The position numbers and the translations under genes were made by a program. From CAUUGB01 sp963544615 (GTDB taxonomy: Bacteria > Patescibacteriota > Microgenomatia > UBA1400 > PJMF01), in assembly GCA_963544615.1 (NCBI GenBank), contig CAUUGB010000018.1, forward strand, positions 1 to 18,326: 18,326 nucleotides of DNA, read 5' to 3'. A model generated the notes under the pieces. It did not search any database. It saw only the letters and a program-made list of their open reading frames with translations, and was not told the DNA's origin. Shown here one piece after another: positions 1-7,826 of the stretch; positions within the stretch are counted from its first letter, which is position 1; every line of letters starts with the position of its first letter.

Positions 1-4
1 GGGA

Positions 5-1039
5 GTGGTTTTTACGGCTGCTTATTATTTAGCGCTCTTATCAAAGTCGCCTGTAATTTTGCCCCAGTCAACTTTATCTCCCAGTCCTACCCCAGTGGTC
101 GCAACTGTCTTGCCTGACAAAAATCAGCCCACAGTGACTCATGAAAGCAGTGCTTCACCAAGTATTTTAACTACCGGTGACGTGATGCTGGGGCGCAGTG
201 TCAATTATTTGGGCAATAAATATCAGGATTATGGTTGGTCATTGGCAAAAGTTTCTCCTTTTTTACAACAATTTTCTTATGTGGTGGCTAATTTGGAAAA
301 TCCAATTATTAAAGATTGTCCCCTAACTAATGAGGGCATGATTTTTTGTGCCAGTGAGCCAGCGGCCACCGCTTTGAAAAAAGCTCATTTTAATTTACTC
401 ACTTTAGCTAATAATCACATTAACAATTATGGCGAAAGTGGTCTGGCGCAAACCAAACAATTATTGCGCCAAAACGGCTTGGATTTTGTTGCTGAGGGGG
501 AATTACTCAGCAAAAATTTTGCCTCTCATAAGTTTGGTTTTTTGGCTTTTGATGATGTAGTCACCTCTTTAGATGAGGAGGAATTTTTTGCTCAAGTTGC
601 GGTGGCCGCTGCTCAGGTAGATGTCTTATTTGTGAGTTTGCATTTTGGCATTGAATATCAATATCAGCCGACAGCGCGGCAAAAGAAATTAGCTCAGGGT
701 GCTATTGCTGCTGGCGCAGATGTGATTTTGGGTAATCACTCTCATTGGTTTGGACCTTTAGAGTTTTATCAGCACGGGGTAATTGTTTATTCTCACGGTA
801 ATTTTGTTTTTGACCAAATGTGGTCGGAGCAAACCAAGCAAGGCTTAGCAATTGCCTGGTATTTTAATCAGGAAGCGAAATTAACCCAAATTAAAGTTTA
901 CCCCATTTATATTAGCAATTACGGTTTAGCTAATTTAGCCACTGATGAGGCGGTGGGTGAGCAAATCTTAAACAAATTCATTCAAGTTTCCGCTTTGGGT
1001 GCGAGCGTGAGTGCAGGGGTAGTTACTCTTGATTTGTAG
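5..1039 (+). CDS. CapA-family (PGA_cap) metallophosphatase-like protein, 5' end possibly outside the window
   Basis: This belongs to the CapA/PgsA-like family (Pfam PGA_cap), a calcineurin-type metallophosphatase fold found in envelope and polyglutamate-capsule proteins. Family motifs appear in the right order: GDVMLGR (about 58-64), NLENP (96-100), ANNHINNYG (135-143), SLHFGIE (211-217), GNHSHW (243-248) and SHGNFVFDQ (263-271). The Asp, Asn and His residues of these motifs are the expected metal ligands. A short hydrophobic N-terminus is followed by a Ser/Pro/Thr-rich linker (about 14-53), which suggests membrane anchoring with the domain outside. The frame is open to the window edge, so GTG at 5 may not be the true start and the first membrane helix may be cut. 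The catalytic domain looks complete. The substrate is unknown: no pgsB/pgsC-like partners are visible, so polyglutamate synthesis is not supported. The family call is strong and the role is inferred. Confidence 0.85.
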   Translation: MVFTAAYYLALLSKSPVILPQSTLSPSPTPVVATVLPDKNQPTVTHESSASPSILTTGDVMLGRSVNYLGNKYQDYGWSLAKVSPFLQQFSYVVANLENPIIKDCPLTNEGMIFCASEPAATALKKAHFNLLTLANNHINNYGESGLAQTKQLLRQNGLDFVAEGELLSKNFASHKFGFLAFDDVVTSLDEEEFFAQVAVAAAQVDVLFVSLHFGIEYQYQPTARQKKLAQGAIAAGADVILGNHSHWFGPLEFYQHGVIVYSHGNFVFDQMWSEQTKQGLAIAWYFNQEAKLTQIKVYPIYISNYGLANLATDEAVGEQILNKFIQVSALGASVSAGVVTLDL

Positions 1040-1088
1040 GATGTGGTTAGCCTGCTTTTTGCTTGGCGATTACCCTGCCTCACGAAGT

Positions 1089-1116
1089 TTGCTTAAATTT
1101 TTTTAAAAGCTATAAT
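1089..1116 (+). promoter_or_regulatory. Promoter of the DUF3160 gene, leaderless type
   Basis: A TTGCTT -35-like box (1089-1094) lies 16 bases before a perfect TATAAT (1111-1116). Only 6 bases separate the -10 box from the ATG at 1123, so transcription should begin at or next to the start codon. No Shine-Dalgarno site is present. Confidence 0.65.
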
Positions 1117-1122
1117 TAGGTT

Positions 1123-3444
1123 ATGACTCATTCTTCTCCCCGCAGATTATCAAGTTTGCCGCAAAACTTGTTTTTGTTGTTAGGCCTTTTTGTTTTGTCC
1201 GCAGTGCTAGTGGTGGGCGGGATTATTTTTGGTTTTCCTGCTTTTTTAACTGCTCAGTTTGGCAAGTTTGCCCAACAAAATCGGTCTAGTGAGTTTGGGG
1301 AGCAAGAATTTACTTTTGCTAATGCCGCTGCCATGGAAGCGGCCAGCAGACAAGAATTTAGCAATCAAGATAAATATTTAATTAATCGTCATGGTTTTTT
1401 AATTCGGGAAAGCAAGCAGCTGTACTTTAGCGAAAATCCCCATGATTTTGCTAATCGTCATGATGATTGGACTGATTTATATACGTTTTTTGGTGGTAGC
1501 GGGCGTATTTGTGAGCGCACTCAAGGAGATAGTGTGTACATTACTGCTGACGCTAATTTGCATTTTTATCATCGTCTTTTTGAGATGGAAATGGAGTACT
1601 TAGAATACTCGCAGTTTTTGCCTCAATTGCTTGCCTTTAATCAAAAATTAATGGCAGCTGTAAATGAGCAAGCAAGCTTGGCGACTGATGAAAATGCTCA
1701 AGCTAGTTGGCAGCGCTTGCAAGTTTTTTTAGCTATTCCTGAGGCAATAATGCAAGCGGTAGATTTTTCTACCCAAGAATACAGTTACACTCCAGTAGGT
1801 TTTTATCAGTCTTTAGATCGCCAATTGGTGCGCCAAAAACTGCGGGCATTAACTGCTAATTGGAGCAAATCTTTACAGCAATTAGCTAGCAGTGAGCTGG
1901 AAAAAGTTTTGGCTGCCGATGAAGTTGGCAACTCAATAGTAACTTTGCAACAGCATGATTACACTCAATATCAACCTCGTGGTCACTATAATCAAAATTC
2001 CCTAGGTCAAGCATATTTTATGGCCATGATGTGGCTGGGGCGCAATAATTTTGTGCTTAATAGCTCTGACTCTCAAGTGAATACGGCTAAAACTTATGAC
2101 GCCCTTAATTTGCTGCAAGTTATTCGTCGCAGTGCGCAACTGTCAGCTTGGGAGGCATTGGTGAAGCCAATTAATTATTTAGTGGGTAATGCTGATGATT
2201 TATCAGTTGCCGACTATTTGCCTTTAGTGCCAGCCACTTTTAACTTTTCTCAGGTAGAGGCTATTCGCACTCGTCTACTGGCTTTGCCCAAACCAAAAAT
2301 TATGTCAGCAGTGATTGCTAGTGACGATGTTCCCAGTACTAGTAAAGAGCAGTTGCAAGAGAGCACCCAAGCATTTGCCCTTTTTTCTCAGCGTTTTACC
2401 CCCGATGCTTATATTTTTACTTCTTTAACTCAGGGACAAGAATTACCCGATGAAGCCACTGGTGAGCGCTTGCCCTCTACTCCTACAGCTTTAATGGTGC
2501 CAGCAGCTTTAGGTGATGGATTTGCCCAGAAGCAGCTTAATGTTTGGCTCAAGGAGCAGGCTGAAAATGCCGATATGGTGGTGTCAGATAAAATGCAAGC
2601 TTTAAGGGATGAATTTGCTGCTTGGCAGCCAGCTGATTGGCAAGCTAATCATTATGTTTCTTGGTTGGGAATTTTGGGGACTTTGTCTTTGGGGAATAAG
2701 CCCACCTTAGTCAGTGACCAGGCTTGGGCAGCCAAAAACTTAAATGCTTATTTAGGCTCTTATACAGAGTTAAAGCATGATACCATTCTTTATGCAAAAC
2801 AATCTTATGCAGAGTATGGTGGCGGTGGTGATGTAGATGAGTGTGAAATTCCGGCTGTGCCCCGTGGTTACATTGAGCCTAATGAAAGTTTCTTTGCTCG
2901 CTTGAGTGAAGTGGTGGCTAGCAATCTAGCATTTTTGCAAACCATGAACGACAATAAAGATGAACAATGGGTAGTAAGAGCACTTGCTGGCAAATTAGAA
3001 AATTATTTAAAAGAGTTAGCTTTTTATCAAGAAATATTAGCTAAACAAGCAAACCAGCAATTTCCCAGTGATGATGACTACGAAGAGTTGCGCCATTCTT
3101 TTGGTTATCTGGGGGGACTACTCTCGCCAATTTATGATAACGAGCTGACAGAGGCTGATGTTCGCTCTAGTTTGGTTACCGATATTGCCACCGATATGGT
3201 TAAAAAACAAGTGCTTTACAATGCTAATGGTTTACCTCAAGAGATTATTTTAGCAGTTGATGATTATGCCGGCCGGCGGTTGGTGCGCGGTTTGACTTAT
3301 TCTTATCGTGAGTTTACTAAGCCTTTAGAGCAAAAGCGTTTAACCGATGAAATTTGGCAAGCACAGGTTTATCGCCGTGATGAGAATGCAGTAGCTAAAC
3401 TACCACCTCAGCCTGCTTGGTGGCGCGTTTATCAAGCGCATTGA
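1123..3444 (+). CDS. DUF3160-family membrane-anchored protein
   Basis: A 773-residue protein with one hydrophobic segment near the N-terminus (about residues 16-46) and a long polar remainder, so it is probably anchored in the membrane with a large exported domain. The C-terminal half carries a glycine run followed by an Asp/Glu stretch (YGGGGDVDE, from about residue 565) and then GYIEPNESFFARL (about 583-595). That pair is what I recall as the hallmark of DUF3160 proteins, whose function is unknown. The ATG at 1123 follows a TATAAT box by 6 bases and has no ribosome binding site, which fits leaderless initiation. Its TGA stop (3442-3444) lies in the same frame as the following Memo-like gene, with only three codons between that stop and the next usable start. 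The two genes are therefore co-transcribed and might be joined by readthrough. Family assignment is moderately strong; the biochemical role is unknown. Confidence 0.75.
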   Translation: MTHSSPRRLSSLPQNLFLLLGLFVLSAVLVVGGIIFGFPAFLTAQFGKFAQQNRSSEFGEQEFTFANAAAMEAASRQEFSNQDKYLINRHGFLIRESKQLYFSENPHDFANRHDDWTDLYTFFGGSGRICERTQGDSVYITADANLHFYHRLFEMEMEYLEYSQFLPQLLAFNQKLMAAVNEQASLATDENAQASWQRLQVFLAIPEAIMQAVDFSTQEYSYTPVGFYQSLDRQLVRQKLRALTANWSKSLQQLASSELEKVLAADEVGNSIVTLQQHDYTQYQPRGHYNQNSLGQAYFMAMMWLGRNNFVLNSSDSQVNTAKTYDALNLLQVIRRSAQLSAWEALVKPINYLVGNADDLSVADYLPLVPATFNFSQVEAIRTRLLALPKPKIMSAVIASDDVPSTSKEQLQESTQAFALFSQRFTPDAYIFTSLTQGQELPDEATGERLPSTPTALMVPAALGDGFAQKQLNVWLKEQAENADMVVSDKMQALRDEFAAWQPADWQANHYVSWLGILGTLSLGNKPTLVSDQAWAAKNLNAYLGSYTELKHDTILYAKQSYAEYGGGGDVDECEIPAVPRGYIEPNESFFARLSEVVASNLAFLQTMNDNKDEQWVVRALAGKLENYLKELAFYQEILAKQANQQFPSDDDYEELRHSFGYLGGLLSPIYDNELTEADVRSSLVTDIATDMVKKQVLYNANGLPQEIILAVDDYAGRRLVRGLTYSYREFTKPLEQKRLTDEIWQAQVYRRDENAVAKLPPQPAWWRVYQAH

Positions 3445-3453
3445 CTAAAGGAG

Positions 3454-4134
3454 TTGGGGTTAAAAGCTCTACCAGTAAAAACAGCTTGGTCTCATGCTTG
3501 TTGCGCTGGGGTGGTGCCACATCATCTTTTGGCAGGTGACTTAATTGAAGAAGTTTTCTCTCATTTGCCTTGCAAGCAAAACACCATTTTAGCGATTGTT
3601 TCCCCTGATCATTATTTGCAAACTCGGCCGCAAGAATTGGTGTTAACCAATCATGACGGAGTGGCTTTGTTGGGTGATTGGGCTTTAGAGCATAGGGTGA
3701 CTCTAGCTAGCTCTAGCGCCCGGTTGAGCATGGAGCATGGAGTGACAGTTTTTGCTCCTTTTGTCAAAAAATATTGTCCGCATAGTCAAGTAATTCCTTT
3801 GGTAATTAATTACCGCTCCCGTCAAGCTAATTTGCTGAGCTTGGGCAAACAACTGGCTCAAACTCCAGATACTTTTTTACTGATTAGTAGTGACTTTTCT
3901 CATTATGGCGATTTAGCCACCACCAGAGAAAATGACCGCCAATCGATGCAGGCTTTACTTAATCGTCAAGGTATCACTTACCAGCAAATTAAAAATGATT
4001 GTCCCAATTGTTGGTGGGTTTTGCAAGGCTTTCTGCCTCAAGCTAAATTTAATTTACTCAGTCAAAGTAATTCTTATTATTACAGTTTGGTGAAAGAAAA
4101 TATTACCAGCTATTTTACTGGTTGTTTTCAGTAG
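3454..4134 (+). CDS. Memo-like protein (AmmeMemoRadiSam system protein B family)
   Basis: Memo-family proteins share the fold of class III extradiol dioxygenases; their role in bacteria is unsettled. Family blocks are visible in order: AGVVPHH (18-24), IVSPDHY (48-54), MEHGVTVFAPF (93-103), ISSDFSHYGD (144-153), ENDRQSM (159-165) and a cysteine-containing block CPNCWW (183-188). His53, His95, His150 and one of Cys183/Cys186 match the expected metal-site positions. The start is odd. TTG at 3454 is the only conventional start codon that keeps the N-terminal PHH motif, and an AAAGGAG sequence abuts it with no spacer. The upstream DUF3160 gene ends nine bases earlier in the same frame. Translational coupling or readthrough of that TGA are both possible. 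The usual partners, AMMECR1 and a radical SAM enzyme, are not in this window. The family is well supported and the substrate unknown. Confidence 0.85.
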   Translation: MGLKALPVKTAWSHACCAGVVPHHLLAGDLIEEVFSHLPCKQNTILAIVSPDHYLQTRPQELVLTNHDGVALLGDWALEHRVTLASSSARLSMEHGVTVFAPFVKKYCPHSQVIPLVINYRSRQANLLSLGKQLAQTPDTFLLISSDFSHYGDLATTRENDRQSMQALLNRQGITYQQIKNDCPNCWWVLQGFLPQAKFNLLSQSNSYYYSLVKENITSYFTGCFQ

Positions 4135-4143
4135 GCAATCAGC

Positions 4144-4173
4144 TTGTTTTTCCCTGAAAAATAATGTTACAAT
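4144..4173 (+). promoter_or_regulatory. Extended -10 promoter of the AI-2E transporter gene
   Basis: TTGTTT (4144-4149) lies 18 bases before TACAAT (4168-4173), which is preceded by an extended TGT. The ATG at 4181 is 7 bases downstream, so a leaderless mRNA is expected. GGGGA just before the ATG leaves no spacing for a normal ribosome binding site. Confidence 0.6.
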
Positions 4174-4180
4174 TTGGGGA

Positions 4181-5305
4181 ATGAAACTTTTTATTCAAGA
4201 TTTAATGGATAAGAAAACTTGGCAAAATTTATTAGTGGTTCTTTTGGGGATTAGTTTTTATTTTCTAGTAGCCAATCTTGATTATTTAACTGCGCAAATT
4301 GCTGGTGTGGCTGCTATTTTACAACCATTTTTTTTGGGATTTGCTTTTGCTTTTTTGCTGAATGGGCCAATGATGTTTTTTGAAAAAAAAGTTTTTTTTA
4401 ATTTGCGGGGTCAACAAATTAAACGCTTTAGCAGTGTTTTTTGTACTTTAATCATCACTGTGAGCTTGCTGACTTTAATGGTACAGTTTTTACTGCCACA
4501 GTTGGCAGAGTCAATGCTTAATTTGCTGACACAAATTCCTCACTATTTAGATAATTTATCCGCTTATCTGCAAAGCATTATCCCCAATTTCCCAGCACTT
4601 AAATTTGAGGCTAACCAAATTGTCAATGCTCTGAGTGCTTTTTTGCCCAAAATTTACAATTATTCCGGTCACCTGTTGGGATCGCTGATTAACATTGTGG
4701 TGGGCGTGGTGATTGCTGTTTATTTTTTGGTTAATAAAGAAACTTATATTAGGCAAATTAGCAATTTTGCCCGGCGTCATTTGCAGCCTCACAGTTATGC
4801 TCAAGCACATAAAGTGGCTTTATATGGTAACGAAACTTTTAGCAGCTTTTTTTATGGTAAGCTTTTAGATTCACTTTTGGTGGGAGTGATTTGTTTTGTT
4901 GGTTGCTTACTTTTGGGCATGCCTTATCCTTTGTTGATTGCTGTGATTGTGGGAGTTACTAACATTGTGCCCTTTTTTGGTCCTTTTATTGGCGCTATTC
5001 CCTCAATTTTATTAATTTTAGCTGTTGATCCCTGGAAGGCGTTAGTTTTTGCAATTTTTATTTTGGTATTGCAACAATTTGATGGTAATATTTTAGGACC
5101 TTTAATTTTAAGCGACTCGGTGGGCTTACCTGCTATTTGGGTGCTTTTTGCTATTTTACTTGGTGGTGGACTTTTTGGTTTTGTGGGGATGATTATGGGC
5201 ATTCCAGTTTTAGCGATGATTTACAAATTAAGCTGCGATTTTCAACATCGCAAAGATGAAGTTTGTGACTCACTCAAAAGTGATGGTTTAACTGCAAAGC
5301 TTTAG
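4181..5305 (+). CDS. AI-2E family transporter (PerM/YdiK-like permease)
   Basis: A 374-residue polytopic membrane protein of the AI-2E_transport family (Pfam PF01594). There are two hydrophobic segments near the N-terminus (about 16-62), a third around 85-105, an amphipathic middle region, and a hydrophobic C-terminal half. The signature block VPFFGPFIGAIP (about 263-274) and the later QFDGNILGPLIL stretch (about 299-310) are diagnostic. Family members export small molecules or act as ion/proton-coupled exchangers; the AI-2 label is historical and nothing here shows autoinducer transport. The start at 4181 sits 7 bases after an extended -10 box. Its 3' end overlaps the convergent minus-strand gene by 4 bases. 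Length and topology are normal for the family. Confidence 0.9.
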   Translation: MKLFIQDLMDKKTWQNLLVVLLGISFYFLVANLDYLTAQIAGVAAILQPFFLGFAFAFLLNGPMMFFEKKVFFNLRGQQIKRFSSVFCTLIITVSLLTLMVQFLLPQLAESMLNLLTQIPHYLDNLSAYLQSIIPNFPALKFEANQIVNALSAFLPKIYNYSGHLLGSLINIVVGVVIAVYFLVNKETYIRQISNFARRHLQPHSYAQAHKVALYGNETFSSFFYGKLLDSLLVGVICFVGCLLLGMPYPLLIAVIVGVTNIVPFFGPFIGAIPSILLILAVDPWKALVFAIFILVLQQFDGNILGPLILSDSVGLPAIWVLFAILLGGGLFGFVGMIMGIPVLAMIYKLSCDFQHRKDEVCDSLKSDGLTAKL

Positions 5306-5904
5306 TGTTTAGCGATGTTTTGCTGTGGGCTTTTTATTTGTTGTTTGACAATGACAAACTCAAATTCTTGGTTTTTGGGTAGGAGTGACTGTAAGTAAGT
5401 GGTAAAAGCTTGCATTTCTTGTTGATAAATTTGCAGGTATTGCTGCTTTTTTCTTTTGGGACGCAGTGCTTGGACATTGGCCCCTTGGCTTTCTAAGCGA
5501 CAGCCGCCATGGCCATAAATTTCACTCAAATGTAGTTTGCTGTCAAAGTCCACTTGACGTTGGTGATAAAAATTATCCAACAAGGTAATCATTTTTTGCT
5601 GTAGCCTTAAATTAGGACGTCTTTCTTGATTATAGGCATGGTGAAGTTTAGTAATTAATGCTAGTGGTTTAATGCCTTTGCTTTTTTGTTGCTGAATTTG
5701 TTCTTGCAGCGATATAATTTTTGTACCTAAATGAGGGTCGCTGGCTAAATTTTCAATATCGACCCAAGGAGCAGCAATGCCATTATTAAGGCTACCCTCG
5801 CTGGCTGCATAAACCCCAATACCTAAAGCTGCTAGCGCTTTCACTGTGGGGGCAATCAAAGGGTCATGTATGACTTGCTCGTCAATTTTAATGGTAGTTG
5901 ACAT
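5302..5904 (-). CDS. Conserved-looking hypothetical protein, 200 residues
   Basis: I do not recognise this protein. It has no signal peptide or membrane segment. The N-terminal part (about 10-50) looks like a compact domain containing ALGIGVYAASEG (26-37) and GIAAPWVDIE (42-51). The Ser-Glu-Gly and Pro-Trp-Val-Asp residues look like a conserved pocket. The rest is helical, rich in Gln and Lys, with a short basic motif RPKRKKQQ near residue 150 and a Gln/Lys-rich tail. It is the last gene of the minus-strand envelope cluster, 33 bases after the C39-like peptidase gene. A perfect inverted repeat fills most of that gap and ends 3 bases before the ATG. No Shine-Dalgarno site is visible. Its 3' end overlaps the convergent transporter gene by 4 bases. 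It is likely real given its length, single frame and packing; the function is unknown. Confidence 0.7.
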   Translation of the reverse strand: MSTTIKIDEQVIHDPLIAPTVKALAALGIGVYAASEGSLNNGIAAPWVDIENLASDPHLGTKIISLQEQIQQQKSKGIKPLALITKLHHAYNQERRPNLRLQQKMITLLDNFYHQRQVDFDSKLHLSEIYGHGGCRLESQGANVQALRPKRKKQQYLQIYQQEMQAFTTYLQSLLPKNQEFEFVIVKQQIKSPQQNIAKH

Positions 5905-5907
5905 GAT

Positions 5908-5928
5908 GATAAGATACGATATCTTATC
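5908..5928. repeat. Perfect inverted repeat in the leader of the 200-residue gene
   Basis: Arms GATAAGATA (5908-5916) and TATCTTATC (5920-5928) pair perfectly around a 3-base centre. The repeat ends three bases before the ATG of the minus-strand gene starting at 5904. It could be an operator, or an RNA hairpin affecting initiation. There is no T-run after it on either strand, so it is not a standard terminator. Confidence 0.75.
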
Positions 5929-5937
5929 GGTTAGATG

Positions 5938-6528
5938 TTAATTGCCTGCCTTTGCCTTGCGTTGACAAATAATTAATTCTCTCTGGCTTTCAGGACCCAT
6001 GGCAAAATCTTTTTTACCATGGGAGAAAAAACGCTCTAGGGCAACTTGACGATTGTAGGCAAATAATTTATCAAAAATAATTGTCACTTGCTGGTCGCAG
6101 TCAGCATAGGTTTCATCAAGATAATAAGGGTCAAACAAATAAACATAATTGGCATCCATGTGAGTTAAGAGGACATAATGTTGATTTTGTAAATACAAGC
6201 GTACTAAGGCCACCCTGTCTTTTTTAATTTTTTTTTGCAATAACTCGGGAGTGATTTCTTGACGATAATAAGTTTGGCAATGCAGGGGAAATTGATTGGC
6301 AGCGGCGTATTCATTAAACCAATTAGCTAGTAGTGTCATTGCCTGAGTGCTCGTACCTCCCTCGCCAGCTTTGCCAGTGGGGCTAATGCGATCTAGGGTA
6401 TAGCGATAAATACTTCTTAAAAGTTGGGCAGGAATTTCTTCGCGCGCAAATAAATAATTAATCACATTAATGGCACTCACCGTGCCACAGTCAAATTCAC
6501 TAACCTGAAAATTTAAAGGTGTCTTCAT
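5938..6528 (-). CDS. C39-like cysteine peptidase family protein
   Basis: A 196-residue protein resembling peptidase C39-like (papain-fold) domains. The likely catalytic residues are Cys14 in SEFDCGTVSAINVINYL, His117 in NQHYVLLTHMD, and Asp133 in YLFDPYY, the Cys-His-Asp order expected of the fold. No signal peptide or membrane segment is present, so it should act in the cytoplasm. The start at 6528 is chosen because AGGAG stands 6 bases upstream, giving MKTPLNF. A longer in-frame form starting at 6576 would bury this site in the upstream gene. The start overlaps the flippase stop as ATGA, which indicates translational coupling. A peptidase tied to a flippase and a glycosyltransferase suggests processing of a peptide or glycopeptide, but no precursor peptide was found. 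Domain call is good; substrate unknown. Confidence 0.75.
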   Translation of the reverse strand: MKTPLNFQVSEFDCGTVSAINVINYLFAREEIPAQLLRSIYRYTLDRISPTGKAGEGGTSTQAMTLLANWFNEYAAANQFPLHCQTYYRQEITPELLQKKIKKDRVALVRLYLQNQHYVLLTHMDANYVYLFDPYYLDETYADCDQQVTIIFDKLFAYNRQVALERFFSHGKKDFAMGPESQRELIICQRKAKAGN

Positions 6529-7778
6529 TTTTTCTCCTGCCAATTTAATTGATAAATTTTGCTTAAATAAAAGCATAGTAGCAAGCCGCTGGTAGTTAAA
6601 TTAACTGTCATAATTTGGTTAAAGTGAGTATGGAAAAGTAAGATACCCCCACTTTGGAGCATGGCGGCAAAAAAAGCTATGCTACTAGCAGGGTGGTTAG
6701 CACTTAAAAGTTGTTTGCCAAAAAGCAAATTAAAAGTTTGTAGTGAACCAAAAATAGCCATGGCTGGCAACCAAGGTAATAAAGATAAATATTCTTTTTT
6801 ACTTAAAAGCGGTACTAGCCAGTGGCCACCATAATAGTAGGTCAGAGTTAAAGCTAAGCTAGCGAGGGTGAAAATTGCTGTCGCTAAAAGCAGTTGACGA
6901 TTTTGTTCACGTTTTTTAGCTTTAATGGCAAAAGCAAAAATTACCTCAGTTATGGGGGTGAGACCATAGCCAATAATTTTGCCAAATAAAGTAAGGGCGG
7001 CATAAAAACCAGCTGTATTTTCGTCTAAAAGTTGTTTAACTACAATCACATCCATATTAGCAAAAGCCAGCAGTCCAGTCATGGTAATAGCAGGGAGAGC
7101 AAAGTTGCGGCTAGTTAAAAAACCCAGCAGGCGGAAAGTTTTAATTTGTCCTGCTTTAATGGTGAGGGTGTGTTTTAAGTGTAAATGGCTTTTTTGATAC
7201 CACCAACTGCTCAGTTGTGAGAGAATTAAGGCTAGGTAGGCTAAGGCAAGATTGGCAGTGGTAAAGTAAATGATTACAAAGCCGATGAGTTTGATGATTG
7301 CAGCTAAAATCATCGCTTGATAATAAGTGGCAAATTGGTGTCTGCCTTGCAAAAAACCAGCATAAATGGTGATTAAAGCACTCAAAGCCAAATTAAAACC
7401 CAGGTAAATTACACTCGCCATGGAGCTAAAATTACCCAGGCGCATGAGCGCGAATAACAGCAATAAATATCCGGGCAGTAGCCACCACCACCAGGTCATT
7501 AAGCTTTTTAGCAGTCTTTTTTCGGTTAAAATTAAATATTGTTCTTGCTGACTTGCTTTTAATTGTCCCACCATTCTAATGACAATTAAAATGACAATAG
7601 AAAAAGGAATACCAAGTAAAGTAGTGGCTGCATTGGCAGCCATATATTCACCATAATCAGCCACGCTTAAAGCTTTAACTAAGGCAAAATTAGCAATAAA
7701 GTGAATAAAGTTAGCCGCATTGTAGCCCACCACTGCTAAAAGTGAGCTAAGTAAAAAAGAGTTTTGCTGTTTTGCCAT
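6525..7778 (-). CDS. Oligosaccharide flippase (MOP superfamily, Wzx/PST-like)
   Basis: A 417-residue, strongly hydrophobic protein with about 12 predicted membrane helices. The N-terminus (about 10-60) has the SLLAVVGYNAANFIHFIANFALVKALSVADYGEY pattern seen here as a first helix followed by LSVADYGEY, which closely matches the polysaccharide biosynthesis/flippase family. Such proteins flip lipid-linked oligosaccharides across the cytoplasmic membrane. It lies 48 bases downstream of the GT2 gene and overlaps the C39-like peptidase gene by 4 bases. The three probably form one transcription unit, although a TGATAAACT box 6 bases before the ATG may give it its own start. Length and topology are normal. 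The exact glycan is not predictable from sequence. Confidence 0.85.
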   Translation of the reverse strand: MAKQQNSFLLSSLLAVVGYNAANFIHFIANFALVKALSVADYGEYMAANAATTLLGIPFSIVILIVIRMVGQLKASQQEQYLILTEKRLLKSLMTWWWWLLPGYLLLLFALMRLGNFSSMASVIYLGFNLALSALITIYAGFLQGRHQFATYYQAMILAAIIKLIGFVIIYFTTANLALAYLALILSQLSSWWYQKSHLHLKHTLTIKAGQIKTFRLLGFLTSRNFALPAITMTGLLAFANMDVIVVKQLLDENTAGFYAALTLFGKIIGYGLTPITEVIFAFAIKAKKREQNRQLLLATAIFTLASLALTLTYYYGGHWLVPLLSKKEYLSLLPWLPAMAIFGSLQTFNLLFGKQLLSANHPASSIAFFAAMLQSGGILLFHTHFNQIMTVNLTTSGLLLCFYLSKIYQLNWQEKK

Positions 7779-7784
7779 CTTTCC

Positions 7785-7793
7785 AGTTTATCA
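7785..7793 (-). promoter_or_regulatory. Possible extended -10 box before the flippase gene
   Basis: On the minus strand TGA plus TAAACT (7793 to 7785) stands 6 bases before the ATG at 7778, the same geometry as the stronger promoters in the window. The hexamer is only a partial match and no -35 box is evident, so it may be chance. Confidence 0.3.
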
Positions 7794-7826
7794 CGAAAAA
7801 GTTTTTCCGCCTATCTTTGGTGAGCG

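Noticed and set aside
3442..3444. UGA read as glycine or tryptophan (alternative code 25 or 4)
   Set aside because: TGA ends several genes at sensible points (6525, 16344) and Trp residues are encoded by TGG throughout, so a standard code is more likely; the in-frame TGA is reported only as possible readthrough.
6529..6576. Longer start of the C39-like peptidase at 6576
   Set aside because: The extra 16 codons lie inside the flippase gene, and AGGAG stands 6 bases before the ATG at 6528.
7796..7808. GAAAAA/TTTTTC palindrome between the GT2 and flippase genes as a terminator
   Set aside because: The stem is only about five A-T pairs with no separate T-run; the genes are probably co-transcribed.
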